64,000 nt of DNA from Halichondria panicea (GCF_963675165.1 NC_087387.1:247001-311000), one strand, 5' to 3'. Shown: positions 1 through 14,000, counted from the first letter of the stretch. The notes: generated from the sequence alone by a model not told the origin. Numbers and translations are program-made.

Positions 1-290
1 AAAATAGGCCCACCTCTTTGAACAAAAATAACTTGCGAACCGTTGGTCCAATCTCAATAATTTTTTGATTTTCTGAAAGCTTAGAAAGAACTCTTTCAGA
101 TGATATGTTCAGCTCAATATTTTAAATCGGACTCCATTTTGAACTTTTCCCCCACGCTTTTTTGTCGAAAATGGCCTCGAAAATGACCATTGATTTTAAT
201 ATGCCATCTGAAAGAGCTCACTTTGAGCTACCAGAAAATCATTAAAAAGTTGAAATTAGACCCTCCAAACCCAAATTATAGCTGTCTAAA
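1..290. mobile_element. Palindromic MITE, subfamily 2 (window-edge copy)
   Basis: About 290 bp of non-coding sequence whose two halves are imperfect inverted copies (GAAAGCTTAGAAAGAACTC near 76 against GAAAGAGCTCACTTTGAGC near 209). The same sequence in reverse orientation occurs at 45582-45868, including the distinctive middle with a C-run followed by CACGC. It is related to, but distinct from, the more common family seen at 59910-60255 and elsewhere. It lies in an intron of gene C and may continue left of the window. No open reading frame is supported, so a non-autonomous element is the best reading. Confidence 0.6.
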
Positions 291-326
291 GTTTACAAAC
301 AGAATATGGCAAAAGTGTGTACTTAC

Positions 327-3300
327 GTAACATTGGTCACTCTGAGAGCATTGTTGAGATTAAATACAGTGGCTCCACCCACCCCTGCTGCTATGGCAAC
401 AGTGTACGAGTCCTCAGGGAAGATCATGTCCCAGATAATCACGCTGAACACATTGCGAGGATCCACACCTTTCACAGACCAATAGATAAACTGCAGAGAT
501 AAGGTGTTGTTATTCAATATTCCCATCTATGGTCAAACTACACAGTACAATAGTGGGTAGGAAGATCGAGTGGGTGGTGTGGGTGGTGTGGGTGGTGGAC
601 TAATGAGTGAGTGTGTTTGCTCTAACACTGCAAACATGGAAACACAAAATATGGGGGAAGGTGATCTATAATTATATAGATACTATGATAGGCAACGTGC
701 AACATCACACATTTGATTGAACTAAACACACTGTTTGGTGGTGAGGTACTACACAATGTGGTGTTTAGACACAACATCCTTACTTCCCCATGCATGCACG
801 TACACACATGCATACGTGTTGTACCAACTAAACTTCCCCATGCAATCACGTACACACATACATACGTGTTGTACCAACTAAGGATATCCTATAGCTTGCT
901 CAATAGGAAGAGCTATTGCATGGGTTAGGGCAAACGTATATATACATGTGCATATTATGACTACAAACAAACCTCGATTGAGGTCACCAACGGTAACAGC
1001 GAAGGTCGGAGGAAGTTTAATATAAAACACCCTTTTTATGCAAAGCAATCATAACCCATAGCAATACTAAGTTATTTCATAAGAGGCGGCTTCAAAAGAT
1101 TCCACTCCTTTGCATGGAGAATCATTAATGCATAAGCAAACCCAAAAATGGGGTCCAGCTATCAACAGCAGAAGCTCGCAAGAGTGTTAAAATAGCAAAC
1201 AAATAGCGCACATTAAAGTTCAGTTTAAATGCTTCTTAGCATCACCCCTTGAAATTTAAATAGCAGTGTTTACCGTAGTGACCACCAACCGGCACCACAA
1301 CATGTAAACAAGTGTAAACAAAATTATAATTAACTAGCTAGAGGAAATGTACGTACAAGTAATTGAACTACACATTCTAATATTATATTAAAGTTAGCTC
1401 ACTCTGTTGAGGCCTGAACGTTGCAGATGGATCGATCTCTTTCTGTTGCTGTGGTCTTCGTTGACAACCACACTGTGGGGACTTAGCGGTCCTGTAGCCA
1501 ATCAAATTACAGACGTATTAGCATGACTACGTACGAGACAATAAGGTAGAATATCATGAAGAGCCAGTATAGGACAGTACAGTGTGTATAGTTATAGTAA
1601 CTGAGTAGCGTACCTGGGTTCTGGACTGAGGTGGAGGCGTACAAACTGCAGGTACCCACCAGGTCTATCTGCTCGATCATTATCGTCATGGAGAATGCAG
1701 GACACTCGGACTGGAAGAATCGGAACCCATCCTCCTCCACTTCAGTGGTGGTGTTCTCTCCAGGGGTCACTATAGCCGGGGCTGCAAGGACGCCATATAA
1801 ACACTCACACACATGCTGGGAAAAGGTTAGGTGTTATGTCATTATGGCAACTTTTCCAACGTTAGAGCTGAATAAGGAGATTGCATGTCAGCACAGTCAT
1901 TCTTAATGTAGTGGCACTACACTATATATGACTGTTTGATCTTTTGTTACCTAGGCAATATTTATTATGATTGTGGCAGAAAGGAAATGCGTGCATGGGA
2001 TGCTCTAGACAATGTATACTGCACAATGAAAGTACAACTCATTGTACACAGGGATACTTCAATCGCTGCACTCACTGTCACAAGCTGTGAAGCTGAGAAA
2101 GTCCACAAATTTGGGAGCATCGTTGAAAGAATTCAGTACAAACACGTGATCGATGTCAGGGTCACTGGCAATGAACCGTAGCTCATCCAGGTAGATGTTA
2201 CCAATACCCACGGCATAAACCTGCAGGACGAGAAAGAAATGTTAGACTTGCAAAAATTAGGCCCGTAAGTAATCCTTGCATGATCTCACCAACTTATAAT
2301 TATAGAGCCATCAAAGAGCAGCCATTATTAAAGATGCACCATTTATTACCTGAACTCCGGAGTTTCTGAGGGAGGGGGCGATGTTTCTGATGGAGTAGAT
2401 GTTTGAGCGCCCATCAGTTATCAGAACTGCTATTCTCGGTACGCCAGAGGTCAGAGGTCGTGCTCCGTATCCTAAAGAGGGGTTAAGTACTTGCTGAGCC
2501 AGCAGAAGTGCCAGTGCAGTGGTGGTCCAACCTCCTGCAGAATTACAACATTGAAGTAATCATATCAATTTCAAGTATACACTATTTAATTTAGAGAATT
2601 TATTTCACCTTTGTAGATAACTTCATCTAGTGCATTCTGCAGTGAAGTGACGTCCGTGTGCTCATTCAACTGGAACTGGACCGTGGCTCCAGAGGAAAAC
2701 GTTATAAGTCCAACCTTCAAAAGAAAGCAGCCATAATAAACACGTTGTAGCAACTCTCTATACCTTTGTGCAGTTTATACATTAATGCTATTGTAAGAAA
2801 CGTAAAGTTCATTTTCACGACAACTATTTAATGCATGTTCTCAGTGGATTATAAATTCTTAGAGTATTGATGATTTATACATCAGGCACTAGCCTAGGCG
2901 GAGCATACTGTGCCTGCATGTATGTACCTGAGTGGAGTTGTTTGAGATGCTGTAGAAAGTGACGACGTCTTTGAGAAACTGCAGAGCAACATAGTGATTA
3001 CTCACGCCCACGCTCCCTGACTGGTCAAGCATGAACACCATGTCCAGGTTGGCATCGCAAACTGCAGAGTGTGGAATAAAATATATTCAATACGAGGTTC
3101 TGCAAAGAAGAGATTAAGATATTTTCTCTGCAAAGAGCAGTATAGTACTACACACTTGGGGAATGGTCATCAAAACCAGTTGTAAGCAAGTACGTAGTAT
3201 GTAGTAAGTAAGCATAATTTACAGACAGTCAGAGACAGCTGGCTGTTGAGTCTCTCTCTATTGAATCTCAACTTCTCTTTGTTAGGAAATTATTTATACT

Positions 3301-6300
3301 ACATCGTATCATATCAATATTTCCTATGTAACAGCAAAGTGCCTTTTGTGTGGCTAGACCATAATTAATAAGCTGTAGCTTCTTATTTGCAATCAAACAT
3401 GGCATAAACACGTTCCTATAGTGTCAATGTTTGCTTGGTGGCTGCTAGCCATAAATCCAGTAAGCACTCTAACAAATAGCTGTGTCTGCAAACCTATCAC
3501 CCACACGTTATAAACCAAATCAAGCACTTGTATGGCTGTTAAAAGTGGACAGCCTCCACTGTTACTATGTGTGAATATATGACCACCATTAAAGGGCACA
3601 AAACTGCACATCAAAAGAAGTGTGTGCGATTGATTTTCAAGAAATCCTTTTCATGAGAATGATTATTTGGAAGTATGCATGTCATGGACAAGTTGATTAA
3701 ATCACTTCTTTGATATTTGCTGTTGAATACAGAGGTCATAGAATCACTACATCAAGAGTGCCAACATTGATGTACCTGAACAAGCCTAGCCTGTAGCTGC
3801 AAAGTAACTGGAAAGTGTTTAAGCCTGGCAAGACAAAATCAGTCTGCAGTAGTCTACTCTACATAGATCCCACCAAATTACCCAACGCCATATTGCTTAT
3901 CTGTACTAAAGGGTCAGGGGGTCACAATAATATTATGACAAGTGGCTTAAATGTCTAAACAAGGTATCAATACCCTTTCTGTTTGCTTATACGCCCACTC
4001 AGAAAACACTTCACCGTGGCAACTGATTTCTATCAGCTAACAAAGGACCTTGTGTCCGTAATTAAATTAATAACAAGTAATCAATCTAATATTGAGTCAA
4101 AACACGATGCACCAGTACAAGCATTAAGAGTGAATAATCATGCAAAAACAAGATGACCTCATTAGTATTAGCTCACCGTCAGGAATAACGCTCATTCTGA
4201 CAAAATCCTCGGCTGCATAGAATACCCAGTCAAAGCCAGCTGTCACCGCTAGCTGGAGGAGACGGGGGAAGTGGTCAGGTCTCACTTGTACTCTCACTGT
4301 ACGACCTGCAATGGTGGGCACAACACGACACAAGTCAACTTATGCAACCGTTTTTGTAACTAAATATTATTGGCATACAGCAGAGCTCAGACTAATGAGC
4401 ACACACGCTACACAATGCGCCTGGTAACACTTGAAACATTAGACAGAACAAAACGATGTTTTTATTGTCTCTGTTAGTGATTGGCAAACAAATGCATGTG
4501 CCATACATGTACGTATGTACATTACATCACTCATGACAACTATGTACGTATACAAGTACACTCTTCAAATTTACTTTTTTGATGTTAAAAATAGAACACT
4601 CTCGGAACTAATTACACACAACAGAGATGTGAATTGATAGGTGGATATTCAATTTTGAGTGCCCTACCCCTAGCAACCATAACAAACATTATGCACATCA
4701 AAATTCCTAGTAGATAGCATTTGTAACACCTCTGTAGTGTGCTTAGTGGACTCCGTCTATATGTCTATTTTATGCTGCGGAGAGAGTTGCATGCATAACT
4801 GTATACAGCTGTGTATAAAATTAAAGTGGGGCAGCAGTTGTTTCTAGGAAGGTGTAACTATTGGCAAATTTATGTTTTGGAAGCTATGAGCTCCATGTCT
4901 AAGCATGCCCACCTAATGCATGGTGGTTACTAGGTAACAATCATTAATGGAAGCTGGTGACTTCCTAGGTACAAGTTTCATTTACCATGCCTAAATGATT
5001 ATTCCAACTCTGAGCAAGAAACGAACCATATTTACTTTTGTTTACACCTCGAGATTATACCACAAGTAATTAAAAGCTTACAAATAAGAAGTTACAGAAC
5101 AACCTACAACACCCACTCAACAACCCACTCAAAATATATTAGTATGATTATGGGATTAGGCATGTTTGTTATCGCTGTAGTCATGCCTACGTAATCATCA
5201 GTGTGGTTTAATCAACACTTGCATGTACACTGTATGCTCAATCTACATGCACTACACGCCATATATGAGCATGCAGTTGGCACGGTACCTAGCTGTGGAG
5301 ACAGCTGCTGCTGCCTAAGCAGAATAGACAATGTTTAGATGTACAATCAGTCAAATATGGCCTTCATCATCACTAACCAGATAACTTAACAATAGTGGCT
5401 CTACAAGATGTCTGCAATCCAGAGACACTATTGGTAATAATGATTATAGACTATAATTAAGTGTTCTCACTCGCATAACCACAGTAAGTTTATGAAGCTA
5501 CAAAAGTTATCTTGTTTAAATTTAATTTCTTTGTGCACGAGCAACATCACCGTGGACCACCAACAATTATAATAGCAAGCTGCACTAAATGCAAACATGG
5601 CCACCGTGTATGGTAGCCGGGAGTTACCAGTCATCATCATCTTAGTCTTGTTTTGTCAATACTTCCTATACTGATAGCTACTTCGTATGGTTTCTTAGCA
5701 ACAGTGCAGATAAGTTTGAACCACAATTGACAAGATACAACAACCTAATAACCTTTGAAGAGAGATGATCAACCAGGTATGTCCTCCTACCCACAATAAT
5801 GCAAAAAAATAATCCAACTCGCTCCTAAAATTTAATAAGACAGCATTTCTAACTCAAGTGGGAAACCTTTCAAAAGTTGCTTTGGTAAAAGAATGCATTG
5901 TAGGCACACATTGTAGGCACACATTGTAAGGCATGCTTTGGCAGGGAGTCTACACAACAACAATAAATTTGGTTAATTCAAGCGCTAACTAAAATTGTAT
6001 AACTACCGTATACAAGTATACAAAGTCCATCACAACGTTTAGCTAACCTAGCTATAGTACAAGAAATGGGGATGTCTTCAATGGTTGGTGGCATATGTAT
6101 AATAAATGTCACTGACTTCGTGGCTATGACTATTTAAATATGGAGTTGCAATTACTGTCGTTCGATTAAATCAATCCCGTTATGTTCGAATATGCCCACG
6201 TCCAGGCTTGTAAGTGAACAAGGTATCTACAACAAAATTACAAGCTTAGCTTGTAGTTTAACAAGATGTTGTTGGACTAGCATCCCTTCCAGGCGTGCTA

Positions 6301-7798
6301 GTTGACCATGGGATTAATTGGTCAGTTAGAGTCCTGTCTCTAATATAGAGAATTACAAAGATGCACTAATCAACTGTTATACTTAAGGGTAAAAAATGCC
6401 ATCGCCACAAAGGCACACATGATAAAGGCACACATGATATCAGTGTGTAGACAAATTTAGCAAGCTAGCGTTTGCTATTCCTAAAATAAGTCATACAGGT
6501 GGTCAGTTGTGTACAGGCACTATACTATGTCCAAATAAATGTCGTTGACTTGCATGCAAATTAAGCAACAAAATGACAGGAAGCACACTAATTGTTTCAT
6601 TGGAAGCCTTTAAGCAGAGAACAATAAGCAGGTGGCAAGAGAACATGAATATACGTGTTTGTATTCTCATAATATTGGCTATAGCACTATAATATATCCT
6701 ACAATGAAGCTAGAAAAGGTTGCATGCATGTAAACATACAAGCTATGTACGAGCAAGGCTCTCAATGAAGCGTAACCGATCAAGCATATCGAGTTTCATT
6801 CAAAATTGTCAGCTGTATGTATGGTCAGTATTCTGTCTCCTGTGGGCTCAGTGTATACGGCAGTACAGTGAGAGGATTTGTACAAATATGGATATTACTC
6901 TAGGGATACGAGGCCATGATTAGGCACATGTGGATGCATTCAGAGCTTCACTTAGCGACAGTGTCAGGTAAATGGTGTGATGCATTGCAACCTTGTTTGC
7001 ACATCAAGCACTACACATGCACGTCACATGCAGCTCACATGCACCTCACAGGTATATTGCAACTGTACTATTGAAAGGTGTAAACGGATATTAGCGCTAG
7101 AACAGAACTCTGTTAATGTAATTATACAAACAATGAAGTAGCGACAATTTCCTATAGCCACAACTCGGTGAGAACAACGAATACAGAACCATTTTCAACA
7201 TATCAACTTAAGCCAACGCCTATAATCTTTGGACAGGGAGGTGCTCTCCAAGTTCAGAACGATTAATATTTATACTGAGGCAATCTGGTACAGTACAGAG
7301 TAACTCAACCACAGAGAAAGATTCTCATACAATAATGATCATAATAATTATAATTATAATTAGGAATGTACCTTCATAGTGTAGTGAGTAGGGATCGTCC
7401 AATCCATCGACTTCGCTGTACTCCACCCAAGCTCTGAGCACGGTGATCTTCAATCCAAACTCCTCCATGTAACTGAGTGCAAGATGGTTGAGACGTGTCT
7501 GCAATCTAGACGTCATTATTCTTGCATCAGAGATGGAAAAATCGATACCACTGTTCGTATTTAGAACTAAATTGGAATGGAATAAATTAGAATTTCTTTC
7601 AATTCTGACACGTATCGGACGGCACTCTTCAGTTTCATTCCTTGATGGATAATGCTGTCCTAGAGTGAATTCATCTGGTACCACTCCAGGTATATATTGA
7701 AATATATCGTCACTGCCTGCAGTAACTTGAAACTTGACTGTTAGTAATATCACACAATAGACAGCAAAACATATTATTTGCCAGTGACTCTGAGCCAT
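327..7798 (-). CDS. VWA-cadherin receptor gene C, 5' part (partial)
   Basis: Third paralogue of genes A and B. Nine exons on the minus strand: 7372-7798, 4177-4305, 2928-3061, 2609-2714, 2350-2534, 2076-2220, 1614-1781, 1403-1491, 327-490. They join in one frame for 1547 nt (515 codons plus 2 nt), so the next exon, presumably the large cadherin exon, lies left of the window. The start at 7798 is followed by a hydrophobic signal peptide (IICFAVYCVILLTVKF). Exons 1-2 share with A and B the motifs CRPI, NTNS, RIM(S/T)SRLQ, LHYEG and FDWVFYAA. Next comes a VWA domain with an intact MIDAS motif (MLDQSGSVG). The 570 nt coding for the VWA region equal the 570 nt of A exons 3+4, but the intron positions differ: C has introns before VGLITF, within YKGGW and before VYAVG, and lacks the A/B intron at ITG/DG. 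Exon 327-490 is 164 nt, phase 0 to 2, exactly like A exon 6 although its protein is strongly diverged. Likely a secreted or membrane adhesive receptor; the C-terminal half is not visible. Confidence 0.8.
4306..7371. other. Long intron 1 of gene C
   Basis: A 3.07-kb AT-rich intron with no coding segment I can support. It has short TGCATGCA/TACATGTA-rich stretches and many small imperfect palindromes but no recognisable full transposon. It is much longer than the corresponding introns of A (585 bp) and B (371 bp). Confidence 0.5.
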
Positions 7799-8016
7799 TG
7801 TGTACTTGAATTCTTGGTAGGCTATACTCTACGAAGTGACTTGCAGCCATTAACTAGTTGTATTATATATCCACTCACATAAAATGCTGACGGAATCAAT
7901 CATGCATGCAGCCATACAATGAATAGTTAATATTGATAGTTTGTGGTAAAATTTGCAGCGTGGACACGCCCCCTTGTTTAATCCAACTGAGGTCACTAAA
8001 GCACATGGTATTAAAA
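7799..8016. promoter_or_regulatory. Compact divergent (bidirectional) promoter region
   Basis: The minus-strand start codon of gene C (7798) and the plus-strand start codon of the ACBD5-like gene (8017) are only 218 bp apart, so both 5' UTRs and both core promoters must lie here unless non-coding upstream exons exist. A TATA-like TATTATATATCC lies near 7861-7872. Spacing is observed; shared regulation is inferred. Confidence 0.5.
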
Positions 8017-11000
8017 ATGGCCACTCCTGCGAAGGCTCGACCAATGAAGGAAAGGTTTGAGGCTGCTATCAAAGTAATAAGATCTCTTCCAACAGAAGGT
8101 ATATGTAACTGATGCCCCAGGCATTGCAAACATGATGTTGTATAGATATTCTGGGAACGTTATTGCTGAGCCACGCCCCTCTAGCTCTATGTCCTGTATT
8201 AATTACCAAAGAAATCCTTTTCTTATGCAGGTCCATATCAATCTTCCAACACCGCAAAGCTCAGGGTTCGTCGTGTGCATGTTCATATTATTGCATCTCC
8301 ACTAGCTCTAGTTAGGCCAGACTCTTAGCTTGGGAAAGTATTTGATATCTTTATATAATTACCACTCCCCCTCCCCCTCTCCCTCCCCCGTACAGTTTTA
8401 TGCGCTGTATAAGCAGGTAACACAGGGTGCTTGCAATATTCCCAAACCTGGATTCTGGGACGCAGTGGGCAGGGCCAAATGGTGAGCTGTTGTGTGCTGC
8501 ATATAGCTTATTATTAACTGTATAGTGAGTCCAACCCCCTTAATGGCTACCCTGGTATAGTGAGTCCAACCCCCTTAATGGCTACCCCTGTATAGTGAGT
8601 AGAACCCGCTTAATGGCTACCCTGTATAGTGAGTAGAACCCTCTTAATGGCACCCTGGTATAGTGAGTAGAACCCTCTTAATGGCTACCCTGGTATAGTG
8701 AGTAGAACCCTCTTAATGGCTACCCTTAGAGAAAGGCCAACTGCGACATAAATACCAGACACACAGGTCCCAAATCAACTGTTTGTGTACAAAATAACCC
8801 CTCAACAAAGGCCACCTCTGTATAAGGTCCACGGATTTGTTCCACATCTGTACAGCTGGTTCTACTGTTAGTAATTGTTACGATTGGTACAGATCAGAAA
8901 TGGAACTGCATATTGCAAGCAGTCATTCTATACATTGGTGTTGTATTTCTGTAGATTAATATTCAACAGATGTTAATGATAATAATACTCCTCCCACCCC
9001 ATGCTGTCTATAGGCGTTCTCAATCAATGTCAAATATTCCACCCATAATTAATTTGTTGCAATACAGAGAAGGTATCAATGGTTACCGCCCCCCCCTCCA
9101 TCTTTATAGGGAGGCATGGACAGTGTGTGGGGAGATGAGCACAGAGGTCGCCATGCAGATGTACATCGAGGAACTGCAAAGAGTGAGTGGCCGGCTATAA
9201 TGAAATGTCTCTGTAGTAGTAGAAGTTGCCTGTGTCTATAAGTGTGCATCTTGTACTATATACTAGTTGAGGCTTGTTAAACTAATGAAGCTCGCTTAAC
9301 GCTTGTAGGTAACTGTACAGGTATTAAGATGTGAGTTTCAGTTCTAATTTAATTATATTCATAGCATTTCCCTATACCCACACATTCCCACAACTGTTTC
9401 TGTTGCATACTCGTGGATATAAAATGCTGTCTTGATATAAAATGCTGTCTTGTTTATAGTCTGTTGGGCCCCACGGGGCCCCATTTGACTGCATTTGACT
9501 GCTACCCCGACTGCAATAGTGCTTGTACCTGGCAAATGTGCAGTGGTTTATTATCTTCAAGATTTCCGTTTGACTTCATAAGAGCTACTCAGTGATCCTC
9601 AGGTACCAGGACACAGTAGCCACTGAATACAGTAGGACACTCTTCGTAGAGTTGTCCTTTTGTTATTGATTTTAATGTGGCTCATAAAATTATATCTTTA
9701 CTTCCTACAGTCACTATTTGAACATGATTCACTTTGTACATAGCAAAATATAGCAGGTACTAGAATTTGTAGTTTTTTTTGTACAAAGATCAAAGGAAAA
9801 ACTGAAAGCACCGCAGGTGCTGATGCTTTGGTGGAGATGCCAAAGCTACATAACATAAAGCTACTAATAGCTTTTACACATGATAACATTTTTGCATTAA
9901 TTAATTTTGCTGCATGCAAACTCAAAGAGTGGGTAATAATCGACCATGATTGTTGTTAAAAACGATCAATGCCAAAAGTTCAACCATTGAACTAAGAGCA
10001 GGTTTTTAACCTATGCTTGACTATGGGCATCCCTGCATGGATGGCCCATTCAGATGGATTTGGTTTCTCAATTGTAGCTTGCAAAGTGTAGACTTTATGT
10101 ACTAGTGATACCGTATATATGCTCGATCAGAGGCCGCTCTCATATAAAGGCCGCACTCAAATAGTAGCCTCAGTGAACTTTGACTCTAGCATTTCTGCTC
10201 GCAGCCAAAAAACAGTATTAATACTAGCAGCTAGCTATATGTACGTAGCTTCTAGGTACAGATAGCATCTACAAAGACTTTCTCTTGGCAGAGTTCAGGT
10301 GAAAAGATTTTGATGATAAACTAAAGGTTGCTGGAGCTAATAAACGCCGCTCTTGAACAGTGGCCTCTCTCGAATTGTAGCCTCTTTTTCCAAATAGTCG
10401 CGGCTCCTGATCAAGCATATACGATAGATGATTAGTTATTCAGTAGTAGCCAATCGTTCACTATAATATAGCACAGTATATCCTGTTAATTTTTGTGTTA
10501 TCGTTGATGTTTATCGGCATGTGCCGGAATTAATGATATTCATTGCATACACAATGCGTACCACAATACCTAGTAACCATGGTTGCTTATAAAAGCAGCT
10601 CTGGGGCAGCTGATAGTTAACTTACCTGGCACAGGGGATACTGTGATCAAGAAGGCAGTTCCCTCAGGTGGAGACTTGTGCATTGCACTTCGCCAAGTTG
10701 AAGCTTGCGATTTCCCCAAACGTGGGAAACTCGGGTGCGCAATTTTTGGTAGTGGGGGACTGCGTTCGCGCATCCCCCTTCCACACAAATCAATAATGAA
10801 AATTAAACTTAATTTCGTGACAAAATTAATGTGTTATAGAAGCTGAGGGTTATCAAAGTGTGCAGTGTGGTTGGAATGCATGTCATTTACTGTTATTCAT
10901 AACTGTTGTGCATGCTTGTGTAAACCACAAGCATAACATTCCTCTTGTGTATCAGCATAAATAGTCAGGATGTGGTCTAGTATGTTGGCTTAATTGCCAC

Positions 11001-14000
11001 ATATCATACTATACCAATATACCCAATATTCTATCATGCGATATGACTGTGAAGTTACTATCAAATGACAATGACGGTGGTCAGTATTTGGACACTCTTT
11101 GGGAGAGTTGTCCAGTTTTTTTATTGGAAATAGTTGTCCAACTGACACGTGTGCACTAATCTGCATGATAATTACAAATAGAATTGGTACTGCACTTTTT
11201 GTATTACTATCATGTCAGGTAGTGCACTATGTATTGTGCTTCTCTTTTCTGTACAGTGAAACCTTCCATGCCTGCATGCAATCGTCTTCAATGTAATAAT
11301 ATTATTCCTAATCTCCCCACCCCACATGGAAAACCAACAGCTTTTGGTAGTCAGGTGACTGCGTTAGGGCAATACATTAGTACAGGAATGTAATATTATG
11401 ATGTTATTCATTGGCATATTTTGAAACCATACATGTGGCTATTCGTTGACGCATCAGCATAAATAGTTGAGATGATTCTAGAACATCTAGCTGAAAAAAC
11501 ACTGTCACAGACGAACTTTCTCTGTGTGCGAACTTAACCCACTGAACGTGATCCAGTAATATAGTTGAAGTAGGACACTCTCAGGAGAGTTGTCCTTTTG
11601 TTATTGCCACCTCTACCTAGGAAAACTCGAGTGCGCATTTTTTGGTAGCGGAGGCACGCATATTTTGGTGGGGGAAATCTTGTGAATTGTGTACAGATAT
11701 GCTGTAGTACGAAAACAACAGTAACTACAAACATGTGTAATAGGGTAAAGCAGTGTGGTTGGAATGCAGTCATTTAATAACTGTTGCATGCTTGTGTAAA
11801 CCACAAATATAACATTACTGTTGTGTATCAAGATAAATAGTCGTTATGTAGCTAAGATGTTTAGTAATATACCATCACGACAATACTGTGATATGACAGT
11901 GGTCAGCATTTGGACACTCTTCGAGAGAGTTGTCCAATTTTTTGGGAAATATTTACATGCCGTTATAATCAACTTTTTTGTCATCATGTCAAATTAGTAT
12001 ACTTAGGAACACTTCCAGTATATTGCGCTTGAAAATTCTCTCACAGACAAACCTTGTTCTGTGTACAAACTTAATCTGCCGAGGAGAGTTGTTCTTTTGT
12101 TATTGCCTACCTCTACTACCTCTACTTTTATCTTTACTGCCTCCTCCCTCCTCCGTCCTTTTGTTCCTATGTCCTCACAAATCTCTCCCCCCTTGTGCAC
12201 AAGTTAAGCTTTTGGTTTTCCCCAACATGGGAATTTGGTAGTGGAGGACTTCGTTTGCTTAATAATGAACTGTTTATAGTGTTGTGTTTTTAGTGTTGTG
12301 ATCATGTGCGTGTATAAAGATGAGTATATAACGATTGTAAATGTGCTCTATCTAGTTTGTGCTTAGGACTGCATGTTTGTGGTTTGTATGCGGGTTATGT
12401 CTAAACCATAAGTGTAACCATAAGCGTAACATTCCTGTTGTGTATCAGTATAAGTAGTCATGATGTAGTTTAGTCTGTTGGCCCCACCGTCTGGTATACC
12501 ATATAACAAATATGACACTTATGACTATATTTGACAGGGGCCTTTATTTGGACACTCTTAGGGAGAGTTGTCCAATCTTTTATCATTTACTTTTAGCTCT
12601 TATGCATTGGCACTAGCCAAGTTGAAGATTGACCAATATTATTGTTGGTATAATATAACAGTTATATGTACATGCCACTACCAAAAAGTACGCACCCGAG
12701 TTTCCAACAATTGGTCAATCTTCAACTTGGCTAGTGCCAATGCATAAGAGCTAGATATGTAGCCCAAAATCTAAAAAAGATGGCGTGATTATTATTAGGA
12801 ATGCAGTCATTTAATGTTATTCATAATTGTTGCACATGTTTGTAAAACCACAAACATAACATTCCTGTTGTGTATTAGGATAAATAGTCATGGTATAGCA
12901 TCCTATAGTGGCCTCATGGCTGAAGTCTACTATCAAAAACACTGCGGATATCTTATGACATATAACCAATTTGACTGTGGTCAAGCATTTGGACACTCTC
13001 AGGAGAGTTGTCTGTTGTCTAATATTTTTGGGATCATCAGTTTTTTTGATTAGCATTCCAGTTACTCTTTTCTCATCGTTTACTGTCGTCCCCTTTGTGC
13101 AGGTGGTGGAGACAATGCCTCAGACGACAGAAGTGGAGCAGTTCTTGCTTGCCATTAGTCCATTCTACGAGGAGGAGGAGATAGATGATGAAACTAAAGC
13201 CGAACCTGTTACCGCAGAGACAACGACAGAGGAGGCACCAAATGAAGAGATGACGAGTACCGAAGTTCCCACAGAACCGACTGATGAGAATGTACCTCCC
13301 AAACCAACCAATCAGATGTCAGACGACTCAGAGGATGGAGAGGGGAGTGGCAGCGAGACTGACGAGAGCGTTGACTTCAAAGACAGCTTCCAAGAACTAA
13401 GTGTGAGTAGAAATTCTAACATTTTGTGTTTTGTGTAATTATAACAAGAGAATTTTATATAGAACAGGCACAGGCAGGTTGTTGTGTAGTGTGTGTGTGT
13501 GTGTGTGATGTTTACATAATGGGTAAGGATCAAGTGTGTAATAATTGCGCATTGATGTTCTGGTAAAGGGTCATGATTAATATAAGTATCAAACACACAC
13601 ACGCACACACACTCGTGTACAGTCGGACCCACCTGGCAGTAGCAGTCAGTCGTACACAACCAGTTCACCTAGCACTCTGCAAGACCCCCCACCACTATCG
13701 GTATCCCATGGCAACAGACCCCCCAGGACTGTGACATTTGCCGAGCCCAGCTCCCGACAAAATGTACCAGGTACGAGTAATGTACATCAGCCTTGATCAA
13801 CCCTCTCCCTCCGTTTAACCAATGGTTCTTTCAGCTGCCATAACTTGAATTCCATGCATTCTATTTCAAAAAATTTCTGATTTCTGAAAGCTTAGAAAAT
13901 GAAAGCACCGCAGGTACTGATGCCTCGGTGGAGATGCCAAAGCTACATACATGTAACATAAAGCTACTAATAGCTTTTATACACATGATAAACAATTTAA

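Noticed and set aside
968..1045. Possible extra exon of gene C on the minus strand (KLPPTFAVTVGDLNR)
   Set aside because: No acceptor gives the needed phase, and exons 1403-1491 and 327-490 already join in phase 0 as in genes A and B.
8521..8725. CRISPR-like regular repeats
   Set aside because: Units are contiguous and degenerate without unique spacers, and the setting is a eukaryotic intron; the same holds for the arrays at 43798, 58522 and 60331.
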